Assembly (NCBI GenBank): GCA_009103225.1
Contig: RHPI01000810.1
Coordinates: 1,315,028 to 1,379,027, forward strand
Length of the DNA stretch: 64,000 nucleotides
Direction of reading: 5' to 3'
Source: Chlorokybus atmophyticus
Lineage: Eukaryota > Streptophyta > Chlorokybophyceae > Chlorokybales > Chlorokybaceae
Each line of letters begins with the position of its first letter. The first letter of the stretch is position 1. Of the stretch, positions 47,686 to 60,360 are shown piece by piece. Below the pieces are notes generated by a model. It saw only the letters and a list, made by a program, of their open reading frames with translations. It was not told where the DNA came from and made no database searches. The position numbers and the translations under genes are program-made.

Positions 47686-47860
47686 CTTCTTGTGATTCTT
47701 GTTTATATAAAAGTGTGATTGAGGCGGACATGCATGCTGGGTTGCAAGAATGTCAGCGATATTGCGGGGTGTGGTAGAGTGAATGCGTCACTGCGTGCAA
47801 GTTTGTGTAACATGTTAGCCAGTGAAGGTGAGAGTATATGCGCGTGCATGTGTGTGTTTG

Positions 47861-47862
<2 letters not shown>

Positions 47863-47937
<75 letters not shown>
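47863..47937. repeat. (AG)n microsatellite ending at an assembly N
   Basis: About 37 perfect AG units are followed by a single N at 47938, the same pattern as the CT tract at 17.5 kb. Confidence 0.97.
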
Positions 47938-47939
47938 NG

Positions 47940-49046
47940 AGTGTGCAGTTGGAGAACAGCTTGCGCGTAAAGCTCTGTGTGGATGATGTGGGTAGCGCTT
48001 GCTGAGCTGTAAGTTTACTATTATGTCTGCAATAAGTCTGTGTGATGTTCGAGTGTGCATCATTTTCGAGCACATGCTACTACTTGTCGTGCGTGGGTGT
48101 ACTGCTGTTGTCCTGTTGCCAACAGTTAGTTCCGTAAGCAATAGACAGCACCCTTACACACTTCCATGCTCTCTGCTGTGAAGTGCAGATGTGCTGTGTT
48201 TGCATTGCGCACGTATCATGTTACAACATTTAACATTGACATTTCACTCGCACTCATGGATGGAGCAACACGCAGTGAGCCTCCCAACCGTAGGCTATGC
48301 AACCTTTGCATAGCAGCGCTGGGGACAGGTGTAATTATAAATTTATAATGTGCAGCTTTCATGATGAACTCCATTAGCATTCTCGCTCCTAAATTAAGTG
48401 CGCCCAGTACAGCTTTGGCTGATTACTCTCAGGTTGGTTGCCATGATTGCGAGCTGCTGTTGATGTGGCAATTGCACACGCGATATAAAAGCGAAGTAAA
48501 TTTATGCCATGTGGACCATTGCTCGGTGGGGAAAGGTGTATTTACCCTGACACTTGAGTGTTGTATTCCAAGTTGGCAGAAGGAGAGCCCTGGAGCAAAC
48601 ACTTGCGATGAATGAAATTCAAGATAATTCCCTACGTTTGCTTGCAGGATATTGTACTTGCGTGTTCATGGCTGAGAACTATTTTCCCTACTAGATTTCT
48701 TGCCTTCATGGAGCACATGACCAGAGCGTGGCAACATTTCAGATAGTATCGCCAAGTTGTTAATTCCTTTAATGTTGCTACCTAGTAATCGTGCTTCCAT
48801 GTGAATGGATACCAAGCATCACCTCTGCAACAACACAGTAGACCGCTAGTATCGGCCCACACAGTACTACCTCCTGCAAGAGTCGTACTGACTGCTGCAA
48901 ATATACACTGTGCCACGTGGAGACTGGCAGAAAAGGCGTAAATCTCGCTTAATAAGGCTTGCATTGCAATAAGCTTGGATTGGAATAAGCTTCACGGGAC
49001 TTGTGCCTACCAACCTTTCGCAGATGCCGCCGCCTTCTTTTTTTTT
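47940..49046. other. No recognised gene
   Basis: Only short ORFs are present; no repeats or domains were seen. Confidence 0.5.
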
Positions 49047-49226
49047 GGGGGGGGGGGGGGGGNNNNNNNNNNNNNNNNNNNNNNNNNNNNNNNNNNNNNN
49101 NNNNNNNNNNNNNNNNNNNNNNNNNNNNNNNNNNNNNNNNNNNNNNNNNNNNNNNNNNNNNNNNNNNNNNNNNNNNNNNNNNNNNNNNNNNNNNNNNNNN
49201 NNNNNNNNNNNNNNNNNNNNGGGGGG
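49047..49226. other. Assembly gap (158 N) flanked by poly-G
   Basis: N fills 49063-49220. A T run and G16 precede it and G6 follows. The homopolymer probably stopped sequencing, and the gap size may be nominal. Confidence 0.98.
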
Positions 49227-50812
49227 CGGCGAGGGCTATGTACGGTCGTTCTTAACATACCCGCAGTCTGCTGCAAGCGCTGCTGCTTTGGCCTTTCTAG
49301 CAGGGGGCTTGTGCTTGCAATGCCTTGCTGTTTGCAGCGTCTCACAGCTGCTCAGTGTTGGTGCCTTTCATACCTAATATTCTCATGGGGACTCTCTTCT
49401 GTTGCCTTGGTTGCGCTCAACCAGACCTACCCAAAGCTTGTTTACTAAAACCATGGCCACCTAGGTAGGGCACTTGGTTTGTCAAGAAAGCTTGTCCATC
49501 TAAAACACCTTCACCGCTCGCGGAACAGCATGTTGGTGCCGCACAAATATAACTACGTGTCCACTTACACTAATCTGCACGTGTGCGGTGCCTGCGCTGA
49601 CGCATGCACGCGCTCATATGCAAATACCTACATGCAATACCGTTGCTTCCTTTCATCATTGAGTAGTCTTGACAACTCGTCCAGACTACTCAACCGCCAC
49701 ATCAGATGTGGCAGACATGTTGCGCAGTGCTGACTGTCATGACATCAAGCGCACAACGCGCAAGTCTTGAACCTCTGAGGTTGTTGCATTGGTGTTCATT
49801 GCGCATATGTACAGGCAGCATGGTATGGTGTATAATAGCACGGAGTTGCCGGCCGCAACGACATCAACACACATGTAAGCAAGGTAAGTAATTGGTAAGA
49901 GCAGTGCGGGGAGCAGTGTTACTGCCTGCATGTATGTCAACTAGTCAGCACCTCTCACACCGGACATTGGCAGGCATTGACTGTGCATGATGCTGATGGG
50001 ACATTGACATGGCATGTGCATGCTGCATGATGGCAGCGGACCGGTGTGCATAGCACTCTTGCTACTGCGGCGCCGGCCTTTGGGACGGCCTAGATGCCAA
50101 TGTGACATGACCAACGTATCGTATGAGCCAGGCCACGCAGCATGGATGAAGCCATGTGGCCGCAGAGAGGCATATGTTCGTGCACACAGCGTGCAGCAGC
50201 GGCGGGTCCAAGTTTCAGCGTCTTTGTCGTCGTCGCCCTTGTGGTCATGGATGCCGACGCCTACATCGACAAGCAAGCCTAACCTCTGCTTCTCTCTTCT
50301 CCTCTCCTCTCCTCTACACTCTGCAGGTGGTTGAGTGCTGCCATCTGTCTGCTTGCTGCTATACACGTCCACCTGTTGCTGCTTGAGGGTCTTACTTGGG
50401 CTAGTTGAGTTGGAGGAAGCTGTGCATAGCTCTGCCTTGGCCCCCATGTAATCGCATGACTGCTTGCTTGTCTTTGCTCTATTGCTACCTACTTCGGGGT
50501 TTACCTCGTGCAACCTGTGTGTTATATTGTCATTGCTGTCATCATGCTGCACTGCAAATGTGACATGCGCCCATATGCACCTTTCATGCAGACATTGCAG
50601 CATGCTTGGTTGCACTATGACAGTAACTCGTTGACGGCAAAATGCGGCCTGTATCAGTATATCTGTAACAAGCTGCGCAAAAGACACTATGTACATATGC
50701 TCTCGTTTCAAAACTGACATGCAATCCGCCTCAAGGCATTGAGGTGTTCAAGGACACAATGCCACAGCACTGCTATGTATCTGAATGCCTGCAAGGATGC
50801 GGGCGGTTGCAA
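49227..50812. other. No recognised gene
   Basis: A minus-strand ORF of 259 codons (50720-49941) has an ATG but no domain and a composition like its surroundings, so it is probably chance. A pyrimidine-rich tctcctctcctctcctcta tract lies near 50292-50320. Confidence 0.45.
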
Positions 50813-51654
50813 TTAGACCAGAGATTTTTGCTGTTCATCTAAAGCATGAGAGGTGGAAGACACGGTGGGTTCTGTAGTCCCTCTGTACGCCTCACGATGC
50901 ATATCTTCCAGATACTTATAGCGCTCAGGTCGGTTATCGCGCTCTAGGTAGTGGCCGCTGTCACCAATGTTGATGAAGCCACCGTGATAGTAGTTAGCAA
51001 TGTCAACCGGCTCCAACAGTTTGCGGTAGTTGTCACCTCGACTGAGCCAAAGGCGGCCCTTTGCGAAGACTTTTGCCGGCAGCGCCTCGTCTTTTGCAAG
51101 CTCTGTTGCCCAGTCCCAAAAGCTTGCGAGGAGGCGGCGAGCGCTGTTGACACGACTGGCGTCATCATCACCTGTGGTGCTTTCGAGTGCTTCTGAAAAA
51201 GCAGCGTAGTAGCGGGCTTGGTGCTTGCGTTTGTAGCTTGATACAGTTGACATTGCATCTATGTGCTCCTTGGTGTACCTCTCGTGCAACTCCCAAGCTG
51301 CCTGCAACTGCAATCTGCACACATACACACATACACAACTTGCCTGTAGCTTGCATTGTCAAAATAAATTGACAAGCGTTGTTATGCTGTGCAGCGCAAT
51401 CAACATTGACACAATGGCAATGAGAGTGCGGAGTACATATGCTGGCATGGAACCTTCAGCAACAGACACATTATATACCTGTGCGCGCACACACCTATGA
51501 CGTACCTGTGCTGGTCGTCATCACGAAATGCCTGGGCCTGTCGCAAAGCTTTGGCAGCGATGTAATTGCTGACAATGCTTGCGACGGCACCGAGAATGCC
51601 TGTAACAGCACCAATGGCACCGAGCGCAATAGCCAAAACCTCTGCGCTCCCCAT
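50813..51654 (-). CDS. Membrane-anchored EDS1-EP-like protein
   Basis: Two exons (51654-51506 and 51314-50813) join in phase and give 216 aa. The N-terminus is a long hydrophobic Gly/Ala-rich helix, EVLAIALGAIGAVTGILGAV followed by ASIVSNYI (residues 5-32), then a basic/acidic linker. Residues about 70-190 match the layout of the EDS1-family EP domain: YKRKHQARYYAAFSEAL, LLASFWDWATELAKDEALP, LWLSRGDNYRKLLEPVDIAN with YY, then GHYLERDNRPERYKYLE. The hallmark EPxDIANYY (151-159) is shared with the TIR-EP gene at 19 kb. No lipase-like half is present. Its hydrophobic helix resembles that of the other EP gene, suggesting paralogues with and without a TIR insert. The start is the first good ATG; upstream exons cannot be excluded. 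Confidence 0.72.
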
Positions 51655-51799
51655 CAAAAACTGCCGTGCAGCAACAAGTTTGGAATTGCATGTCAGGCGC
51701 ACAAACAACTTGCCAATGCACAGAACACTGTTGACATTGATTGCAATAGCGTTGCAGACTGCCTGTAACCACGCATGGGCATGTTGACAATCACAAGCA

Positions 51800-53960
51800 T
51801 GTGCAATGGCAAGCTCGGCCGCACCAACTTAGCACTGTACTGCATGAAAAATATGGTACTACGCCGCTGCTTGCGTGCAAAGCAATGGTGCATTTACACG
51901 GCGCTTACCAATGCAAATTGTCCGGCGGTTAAGGCTTATTTCCAACTTCAGGACAACCAAAGGCAGTACACTTGGCCTGCATTATCTCTCAAGCGTGAGC
52001 ACGCAAGACAGTGCACTGGTACTGGTGAAAAATCATCTGCCATGCTGCAGCCTCACGCATACATGACAAGCACGTACTGGCTTTCTATTGTTGCCAGATT
52101 CGCACCAAGACGCTTGACGCATGCGTACATCCAACCGCCTTGACAACTTGCTAGAGCTTGCGGCTATGCCTGTCAAGCGCAACGCGCTTGCATCCAGGTC
52201 ATTGCATATTGCCTCAACAATGAAAGTCGACGTCTGAACACACAACAACTCTGTTATACAGTTCACACATGAGCAGCAGCTGCAATTGCGTAAATGCTCA
52301 GCCAAGCGCGCCGGCGAAAGGCTGAGCTCGTTGTCAATGCTCAACGCACGACGGTGCACAGCAAACCACCACCACTAACAACAACAACGTCATCAGAAGG
52401 CGGCGACAAGCACACTGCAGTGCGCATACACACTGCTAGCAAGCAACCCGTAGTAGAAAGCACGATTATTACAGCTGCAATGTATGTGCTTCCAACCAGA
52501 GATTGCTTGCTCAGCTTTACGTAAGAGGCCGTCACTAACGTGCCAATAGCTCAACAGCAGTGTTCCGACAAGCCTACGATGGGTTCCTTGCCTCCAGCAC
52601 GACAATGTGCTACACATGCGTGCGTAGGTAGTCACACGTCCCAGCCCTCACCCCACGCAAGCTACAGCATGGCAGCGATCTGTTGGCACATGTCCAGCAT
52701 GCATGGGCATGCTCATGCAAATGACAGGCTCCGCTCACTCTTCCGCAGCACGGTAGACTGTGACAGGCCTGCACAGGCTTGCGCATTCACCCCCCTCAGC
52801 CGTCCACCATCAGCTGGGAGCGTCTTGAAGGAGGCAGCACCGCGCCGGCGCATTTTCTTGCACACAAGCATGCACCGGGAACTCAACGTCTTCCTGTAAC
52901 TTACGTCGACATGCGTAGAACTGCTGTTAAGCTGCTAACTAATAGGCCTGAGCTTGTGAAGCTACAGTGATGCTCGCCGCAAGTTGTACTCATCGCCTCG
53001 ATATAGAGCCTCGTTTGGGAAAGCGCCCCACATCTCATGCTCGTTATGAGACCCTTGCACTCCTCGGGAGGCTGCCTGGTGCGGGCCTATTCGCACTTGG
53101 CGACTGCGTAATTACTGTAACAAGAGTACTTGACTCAGATTTAGACAGCTGTTATATCTTCAGCACATACACATGCTATTGTATGCAATCCTTGCAAGTT
53201 CAACACATTGTAGCAAATCAATAAAGTAATTGGTGTATCGAAAAAATGAAGCTGCTGATGATTGGATGGGGATCAGTAGATTACCCTGAGAGTGTGCACG
53301 CATGTTGCATATCTTTTGCTCTTTTGCTTTAGGGGCCGCACTATTTACCATGTGCATAGGGTATAAGTCATTCAGCACATCATGCAATGCTTAGCATGCA
53401 ACACACTGTGCATTGCTAGCAGCTAGCACATGCAGCCAACATAAGCAAATAGCCAATACCACACATGTACTTAAACACACCCCGGCACCCAAGACTACTC
53501 AACTAGTGCTTCCAAGCGCTGCTATGTGCAGTGGATAGTGAGCAGCGGGTGGTAGTTGGGACGAAGAGGTACTGTAACCAATCTGGCGAATACATAGCAG
53601 AGATGGAGGCAGACTGTCAATCGTTGGGTGCAGTGGAGGCAGAGGGAGCAAGGACGGTGCAGAGCAATGCAGTGCAGTGAAGTGGTGTGGGTGTGTTGTG
53701 GATGTTTCAGCTATGCCCCCGACCCCTCCCACTTTCATCCTCCCCGTCAGGTTGTGAGGCTTTTGCAAGTGTGACGGCCGTGTGAGTTGATGAAGCGGGT
53801 TTTGCACATTAATGCTCTATAAATAAATAAATTAAAATGTGTTATGCACATGTTTCGTCAAAATATGTCAACAGTTCAGTCTCAGGCCATTATGCCACAT
53901 GCAATCATTGGTGACGAAAAGTAAAGGACACATAAATGAATAATAGCAGTAGCTGACCAG
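51800..53960. other. No recognised gene
   Basis: The stretch has many tgcatgc and caacaacaac words. The plus frame at 52700-52960 is open without a known domain. It is AT-richer after 53800. Confidence 0.45.
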
Positions 53961-54019
53961 ACATGCATGAGGGCAAACTAGCTGCTCCCCTCACGCGCTT
54001 ACCTGAGCACAACGTCGCA

Positions 54020-55560
54020 AAATGTTTCCGTGCCGGCCGACTAAATATTGGCAACGGCCGTGCACCTGAGGATACTCATTTAGACTGTCGACCTTCAGTC
54101 CACCGGCGATCTCGATACAGGGACCTGAGCATAACGGCCGTCACCATTAATTGACGGCCGTTTGCATAAAGAGACTGACCCTAATTAATAGGTACCTGTC
54201 AGGTACTCAACAGTTAAGCAAAGGGGACTTGACCTAACCAACACGTAACTGACCGGTACCTATCAGTTAGGTACCGGCGACTGTACGCTAACCGAGCGAA
54301 ATTGTCAGGTACCTTAAGGTACCTACCATTAATGATGTGTACCTTCAAAGGTACTTGCTGGTACCGCTCGGTCATAATTAGGTGTCACACATGATTGTCG
54401 TCATTAGCTGTGCAAAAATACGTGGCAAATAATAAAAAACAAAAAAATAATAAATACAATGTAATATATTGAGCTACTACTACTACTGCTAGTACAACTA
54501 GACTACCACTACTGCTACCACTACCACTACTGCTACTACTACCTTAGGTACTACTGCTAGTACTACCCTTGTACTGAGCTGCGGCTCCTGCACCGCCCGC
54601 TCCAGCTCCGCCGCCGCCGTTCCTTCTCCGCCCCCGCTGGCGCCGCCTGGCCTGTTCTGGCCTAGCCCGGCCTAGCCTGGCCTGGCCTGGCCGCCCTAAG
54701 GCAAGGAGGGTAGTTAGATGGCATGCGGTGTTGCGCGTAGTACAACGTCAGACAGCAACCAAGCTCACCTACTGTTAGTCGCCGCCGCCGCCGCCCACAA
54801 CGCTCTGTTCAACTTGAAGCCGTTGAGCGTTTGAATAACTTGGGCAGCCCAAGTTATCCAGACGTGTTGTCGAAACATGACTCGCAACGGCATTATCGTA
54901 TTATACAATGGTACGAAAGCACCATTGTCGCAATAACACTATCGTACCATATCAATGGTACGATAGTGCCATTACGACAATGGCACTGTTCGTACCATTC
55001 ACATAGTACGGCGGCTGCATTGTACCAGGATCTCGACTTGCCGACCGGTACCACCGTCCCGACTTGCCGACCTTTAGGGACCGGTGGTCACTTGCTTATC
55101 ATACTTGACATACAATAAGTAGGTCGCCGCCGCGCTAAGTTCACGACCGGCGATCGGCCGTCACTTCATAAACGCGGTAAGGTCACCTGATAGGGACTAA
55201 CGGTGACTGGCTTGCGAAAGTAGGCAGGCCGTCGCGCATACTTTTTTGACGGTCAGGGTACGACCTACGGTCGGCCGTCACTGTGTGTGACCAAAACGTG
55301 ACTTATCTGCTATACAGATTGGTCGCCATCGCGCAAATGGGACGACCGACAATCAGCCGTCACCTGAAAGTGCGGTGTTGTCGTCACAGGCAAGCCACTG
55401 TCGATTGTACTTATCGGTCGACCGCTTGCCGTTGGTATATGTTGCTTAATAGTAACGGCCGTCCTTAAAAGTCCCTTTATGGACCAATCCGTTACGTCAG
55501 GTAGGGTCAGGCAGGGTCAGGCACCCGTCAGTCCCTCAGTCCCTTGTCAGTCACCGTGTA
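54020..55560. repeat. Region of dispersed GGCCGTCAC and GGTACC words
   Basis: GGCCGT-type words occur near 54055, 54137, 54153, 55154, 55273, 55356 (cagccgtcacc) and 55456. Between 54137 and 54162, aacggccgtca and tgacggccgtt form an inverted pair. GGTACC/GGTACT words cluster between 54190 and 54375, about ten in 190 bp. CTA trinucleotide repeats lie at 54475-54560. Confidence 0.75.
54908..54998. repeat. 91-bp near-perfect hairpin
   Basis: 54908-54950 pairs with 54955-54998 around a 4-nt loop (atca). The arms of 43 and 44 nt have about five mismatches or bulges. The inner stem is perfect over 13 bp (ACTATCGTACCAT). Size and shape suit a small-RNA precursor or a palindromic MITE core. Confidence 0.9.
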
Positions 55561-56189
55561 AAATTTGCGACGCACTCACATGTACTTAAGTAAGTACTTA
55601 AGTAAGCTTACCATTTGTGCACGCTCATCGTGTGTTGCTTGCATTGCTGGTCGTGGGCGTGCATGCTCTCACCACCTACATGTACAAATGCAAAGGTGTT
55701 ACATCATAAATTTACGAACGCTGCTTTACCCATTCTTGCATGCAGCATGCCTAACATGTGTCTGTTGTTGTAGCCATAAAACCGGGATCGATTCGTATCG
55801 ATCCGTAGCGATGAGCTGCTTCATTTCCTGCAAAGAGTGCCCTGAATGTGCACAGAATCTCACAATCTGTATTGCGCAATGTACTGCGCAACCACCACGC
55901 TCCGCTTAGTAAACGTAGCAATGGCAGAAAGTGGATGTGATGCATGCAATACTCGTACATTGGCAAACGCAAGTTTCCTCAATTAATGACACACCGGTGT
56001 GCAAATGCTATGTTTTGTCGTCTGGAATATCAGCAAGTCTAGGAGCGACATGGCATTACCGCAAGGTGTGCGTGACAGCCTCAGCATGTGTTGAGGGTAG
56101 ATACCCCCTCCTGCAGCATCCGACATATACCTGAAGTGCTGAAACTCAGGGACAGACTGTCATAGTAACCGGTTAGCAGGGCTCATCCA

Positions 56190-56880
56190 CTATAGATGCC
56201 TACATCTGGCCCACACCTCGGCATCCGCTGACAGTAACCACTTATCAGGTCTTAGACAATCCTCGTAGGGACTGGCGTAGCTGATACATTGAAGTGCCGA
56301 CCCTACAACGCCTTCCTTAGCCATCAGTTGAAAATCACCATACCTTACAAACCCGCGTTCCGCTGGAACCTTAGATCCGGCTATTTCTAGCTGATCCATT
56401 GTGAGCGTACCACGTTGGTGCCCGTTGACGGACTCACATCTGCCCATTTGGAGCAGACGATTCAGTAGTAAGTAGTGAATAGCTAACGGATAGCCGCGAT
56501 TGGACCGGTTAAGGTTGCTGAATTGATGGCTCACATGTGTTTGTACGATAGTATAAGTAGGCAGACTGTTTTCTTGTACACTTGGTGAAACTGTGAGCGA
56601 GTACGTACGAGTACACTTAAGAAGGTGTTTTAGTGTCACAAAGCAAGTTCTAAGCTGTATGCACTGTATACATGATGAATTAATGGGTTGATTAATGTTG
56701 ATAACTGTGAAGTTACTAATTAGGTGGTTACAGTCAAGCGTGTTAAAACCCGTAAATCCATTATGGGGACTTGCAATTGCAAGTGTAAAATGAGACATCA
56801 TACATGAGAAAACACACGCATGATGGCAAAAGCATTTTTTGGGAATTAACCCAAGTGGGTAACAACCTGCTACAACTGTC
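56190..56880 (-). other. Long open minus frame, unidentified
   Basis: The frame is open for 230 codons but has no ATG at its start. The 3' half (LTMDQLEIAGSKVPAERGFV, YASPYEDCLRPDKWL) looks more protein-like than the 5' half. It lies at the edge of the second AT-rich island and could be a transposon remnant. Confidence 0.3.
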
Positions 56881-58080
56881 ACCCATGCTTATGGTAGTGC
56901 CAAGTGAAAACTACTAATGTAGCAGTGGTTGAATTAACATAAGTATATGCGTAAATAATTCAGATGACAAAAAAAGGTATTATATCATATTAAGGCATTT
57001 AATCGAATATGAGTCTCGGGCGGTCCTTTACTATGATACATAAGCTTTTCCAAATTGTAATTAGGGACAGCTCAAGGTGGACCTAGTTCGGTTGCAATCA
57101 ATGTAATTCAACTCCCCTTCCGAGAATTTGGAGCACGCAATTGCATTATTAATTTGGTTACTATAGACAGAGAAGGTCTTTCTTATGACCTCAATCTAGG
57201 TAGCTCATATGTGCAAGCCGGCCAGCACGGTTGTTGCAAGCTTTTATGGTGCGGAATTGTTAGAAAGAGCCAGCAAAGGATTCCCCGAAGGATTTAAGAC
57301 CACCTCCAAGGGCGCAAGTTTAATGGCAACAAATGTTGGTTCAAAGTGAATCAATCAATAATCAGTATTTAGGGGCCAAGTAATTAGAATTACGAAGACC
57401 CCTTGCGACCATAGGAGTCCGCCAGCCATAAGCTTCTTAAGGAAGAGCGTGCAAATAAAGCTAGTTTTACGAAGTTATGAAAATTCCCAAGTCCTTGACT
57501 CCCACTTGACACGAACGTAAAAAGCACTCAGTTACGACCTCGAAAGAACTCGTGAGTGGCTAGTTAATTGCTACTTGCACGTAGGCCAAGGTTGCCGCCG
57601 AAACCTACGATCGCAAGTAGGAATATGTCAATTGAAAAGTCATGCGGGGTTGGCGACCAGCGTAAAACACGCCACTCGCTTAACTTGGTTCGGTGAGTTT
57701 AATCTATTGTGAGGTTGGGGGGAATTAAAAGCCAAGTTGGCCGGTTGTTCTCCTCTTCTCTCCCACTACAAGGTGCCTCACCGCCGTCCTCAGCCGGAGT
57801 GATTAGTTTACCGAGGCGAGGAATAGTTTTTTGCGAAGTCGCTAAGTTAACTACTGGGATGGGGAAATTGAAGCCGAGATAGGTCTCGGCGGGAAGATAC
57901 GCAAAGTCGCGAATTGGTTCGGAATTGGCAGAGCCGCTAAAATTCAAATTTTGTGTTCGCCGAGTGAAGTCATTTAGCGTGTGAACAAAGTCGCTATTAT
58001 GTGTCCAAGTGAATTAACGGACCCTTTGCCGTACGAGTGAGTCACGAGGAGGTAAGAAAAGGGGCCCCCGTTACATATAG
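56500..58080. other. AT-rich island, non-coding
   Basis: Low-GC sequence without convincing ORFs, similar in style to 43.8-45.8 kb (words such as aagtcgc and gaattg). A CT-rich patch lies at about 57748-57765. Confidence 0.6.
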
Positions 58081-59214
58081 AGCTTGAGTTGTGAAGCTTG
58101 AAGGCTGCTATGGCATGCTGCGAGTGTTGTAATGTACGAAACTCGGAGCCAGCAAGTTGTGAAGGGTTGTAATTGCGCACAACAAGCTGCCCCGGTTGCA
58201 AAGAAGCCTTCATAGCTGCAAAAGAGTGCAGCGTTTGCAGGGTCTGCACTGCTTGTCTCTGTGTGTGATCTTGGTTGCATTGAGGGCAAAGTGTGAACAG
58301 TTGATAGAAAAAATATCACTCACGCAAGGTTTCATAGTCATAGCACTCAGTGCTAGGCTACCTCTTGCAGTGGCTTGTTCACTCACAGTTTTACCCATGT
58401 TTGCTCAAATGAGTGCGTGCATACCAATGCTGCTTGCATCATTGTAGCAATGTTCAGTGTTGAGTGTTTGCACTGGGTGACATCATTGTTTGCTTGCACA
58501 TAGTGCACCATCAATTGTTGGTGTGTGAAGTGATGTTCGAGTGGTTTACTAGTACAGCATATACACTCTCAGCTGCATACACGCCCTCATCGTGCACCTA
58601 CATGAGTGAGAACCCAGTCTTCAAGAGCCCACCTATTCGCAACTACGGTGGTCCTGTCCTCAGGGAACTATCTGAGGAGAGCCACAGCAACCTCGTTGGC
58701 TGTACACCAACGTCGGACTCATCAAAGACATTGAGCTGCGAATCTCGTCCATTATTAGCTCACCATATCTGTCAGTCCACTCCTCGTCATCGCTCTCAAG
58801 CCCATGAAGCTGTTGATTACTTTGACGACATGGAGTCCCTTGGCAACACACACGTGCTATACTTCTCTGGCCGCCCTGGCACCACCTTTCTGAATGATAT
58901 CATCGTCAAGTTCGACTCCAAGATGTGCTATTAGGCATTAGGCCAAACCCGGTCAGTGGTCGAATAAAATCTCCTTCCGCGGTGCCGCCTAATATCTCGA
59001 GCACGATGCATGACAGGTGTGGAGGTCCGTGCATGTGGCTATTCAGCATCGCATCGCTGGCTTTGGAAAAACCGCCAATGTCCCCCACACGCTGCTGCTC
59101 CCACGCCATGTTTCATGCTGGACCCCTGCTTGGACCCCTGCTGAGTGAGCATGATGCGCCCGCAACCGCTGCAACTGAGGGGGAAGCAGCCAACCCACCC
59201 ATAATCCGAGGGGC
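58080..59214. other. No recognised gene
   Basis: The plus frame 58600-58934 is open (for example FKSPPIRNYGGPVLREL; HVLYFSGRPGTTFLN) but shows no domain. It may be a 5' part of the retroelement that follows. Confidence 0.4.
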
Positions 59215-60360
59215 ATCACTGATGCAGAGTTTGCCGAAGCTCAATAGCTACGAGCAGACGACGTGGATTGTTGCGCGCATTGAGGATTGTACGAGAGCGC
59301 AACCGCACTCCTACCGACAAGGTCATTGCCGCTGCTAATGATGCAACTGCAGCCGCCTAGGCCGCTGCTGGAGCATCGCCCAAGCCAACACAGGCCAGCA
59401 CTCAAATAATGTTTCATAAGCTCGTTTTCAGTGCTACTCAGCATCTTCCTGAGCTCAGCCACTGTTGGGCATCCGGCCTTTGCTGTTAGAATGGATACAT
59501 TTGGGTTACCACTCCAAAATCTGTACGTTGCCCTGCGGCGTACCTTCCCTACTCAGACCAGCCACATGGTTAAAGAGTTGCGTTGCTTTCGGCGCAAGAC
59601 TAATGAAGACGCTGTTCGCATGTACACACGCCGGGCTCAGCTGTTGTAAGACACGGACTATCACACCATCAGCGACAAACCTGCTGCCGTCCTGATCAAA
59701 TTGTCAATTGGAGAGCGTCCGAGTGACACCGTCAACCTGATATTGAACAACATACGGCCACACGGCTACACCCTTGCTCAGGCTTTTAAGGTGGCATCCG
59801 ATGTACATGTACATGTACGAAGGGTGTGTTTGGGAGAAGGTTGTGCTGGACATGACCAGCGTTAGTTCGCGCGCACTTGCTCCCGCGCTGGAGTCTAACA
59901 AGACCGGACTCGCAGCATCCCTAGCCATGCTAGAGGTGCTTAACAAGCAGCTCATGCTGCTCACCCTGCTCCTGACCTGTGCCATTGCTATGGGCGCCAT
60001 GGACAAATGAATAATGTTATTGTAAAGAATGCACGGCCGAGTATGACAATATAATGTGACCACTGCAAAAAGACTAATTATCTAGAGGCAGTCTGTTACG
60101 CCAAGCACCCAAATTTGAGGCCCGCCAATGGCTACAACTACAACCACACCAGCAACAATCATAGCATTAGCCATAGCACTGGCTCCCGCAAGAAAGACGA
60201 TAGCGATTGTGGGAAGAGCCGGCCCTCACAACAAAAATAAAACAGCAACGCGCGCACACGCGATGCTGTTGCACAAAAGGCACCACCCACAGAGTCACTT
60301 GGGGTGATGGCAGCTCTCACCGCACAGGTGGATGAGCTCATCGCTCTGTTAAAAAGGTAG
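59215..60360 (+). mobile_element. LTR-retroelement gag relic
   Basis: Plus-strand pieces give a gag-like order. PKLNSYEQTTWIVARIEDCT is at about 59235. NLYVALRRTFPTQTSHMVKE then LRCFRRKTNEDAVRMYTRRA (about 59519-59640) is followed by a TAA, then DTDYHTISDKPAAVLIKLSI and ILNNIRPHGYTLAQAFKVAS to about 59800. A zinc-knuckle variant, CDHCKKTNYLEAVC (about 60050), has Asn in place of His. A C-terminal heptad-like stretch, MAALTAQVDELIALLKR, ends near 60357. Stops and frame changes show decay; no protease or RT follows. Confidence 0.6.

Noticed and set aside
47391-47777. His-Thr and Cys-Val repeat ORFs
   Set aside because: These are translations of the CA and TA microsatellites.
48975-49448. ORF across the N gap
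   Set aside because: It consists mostly of unknown bases between poly-G runs.
49941-50720. 259-aa minus-strand ORF
   Set aside because: No domain, no coding bias against other frames, and no splice partners; probably chance.
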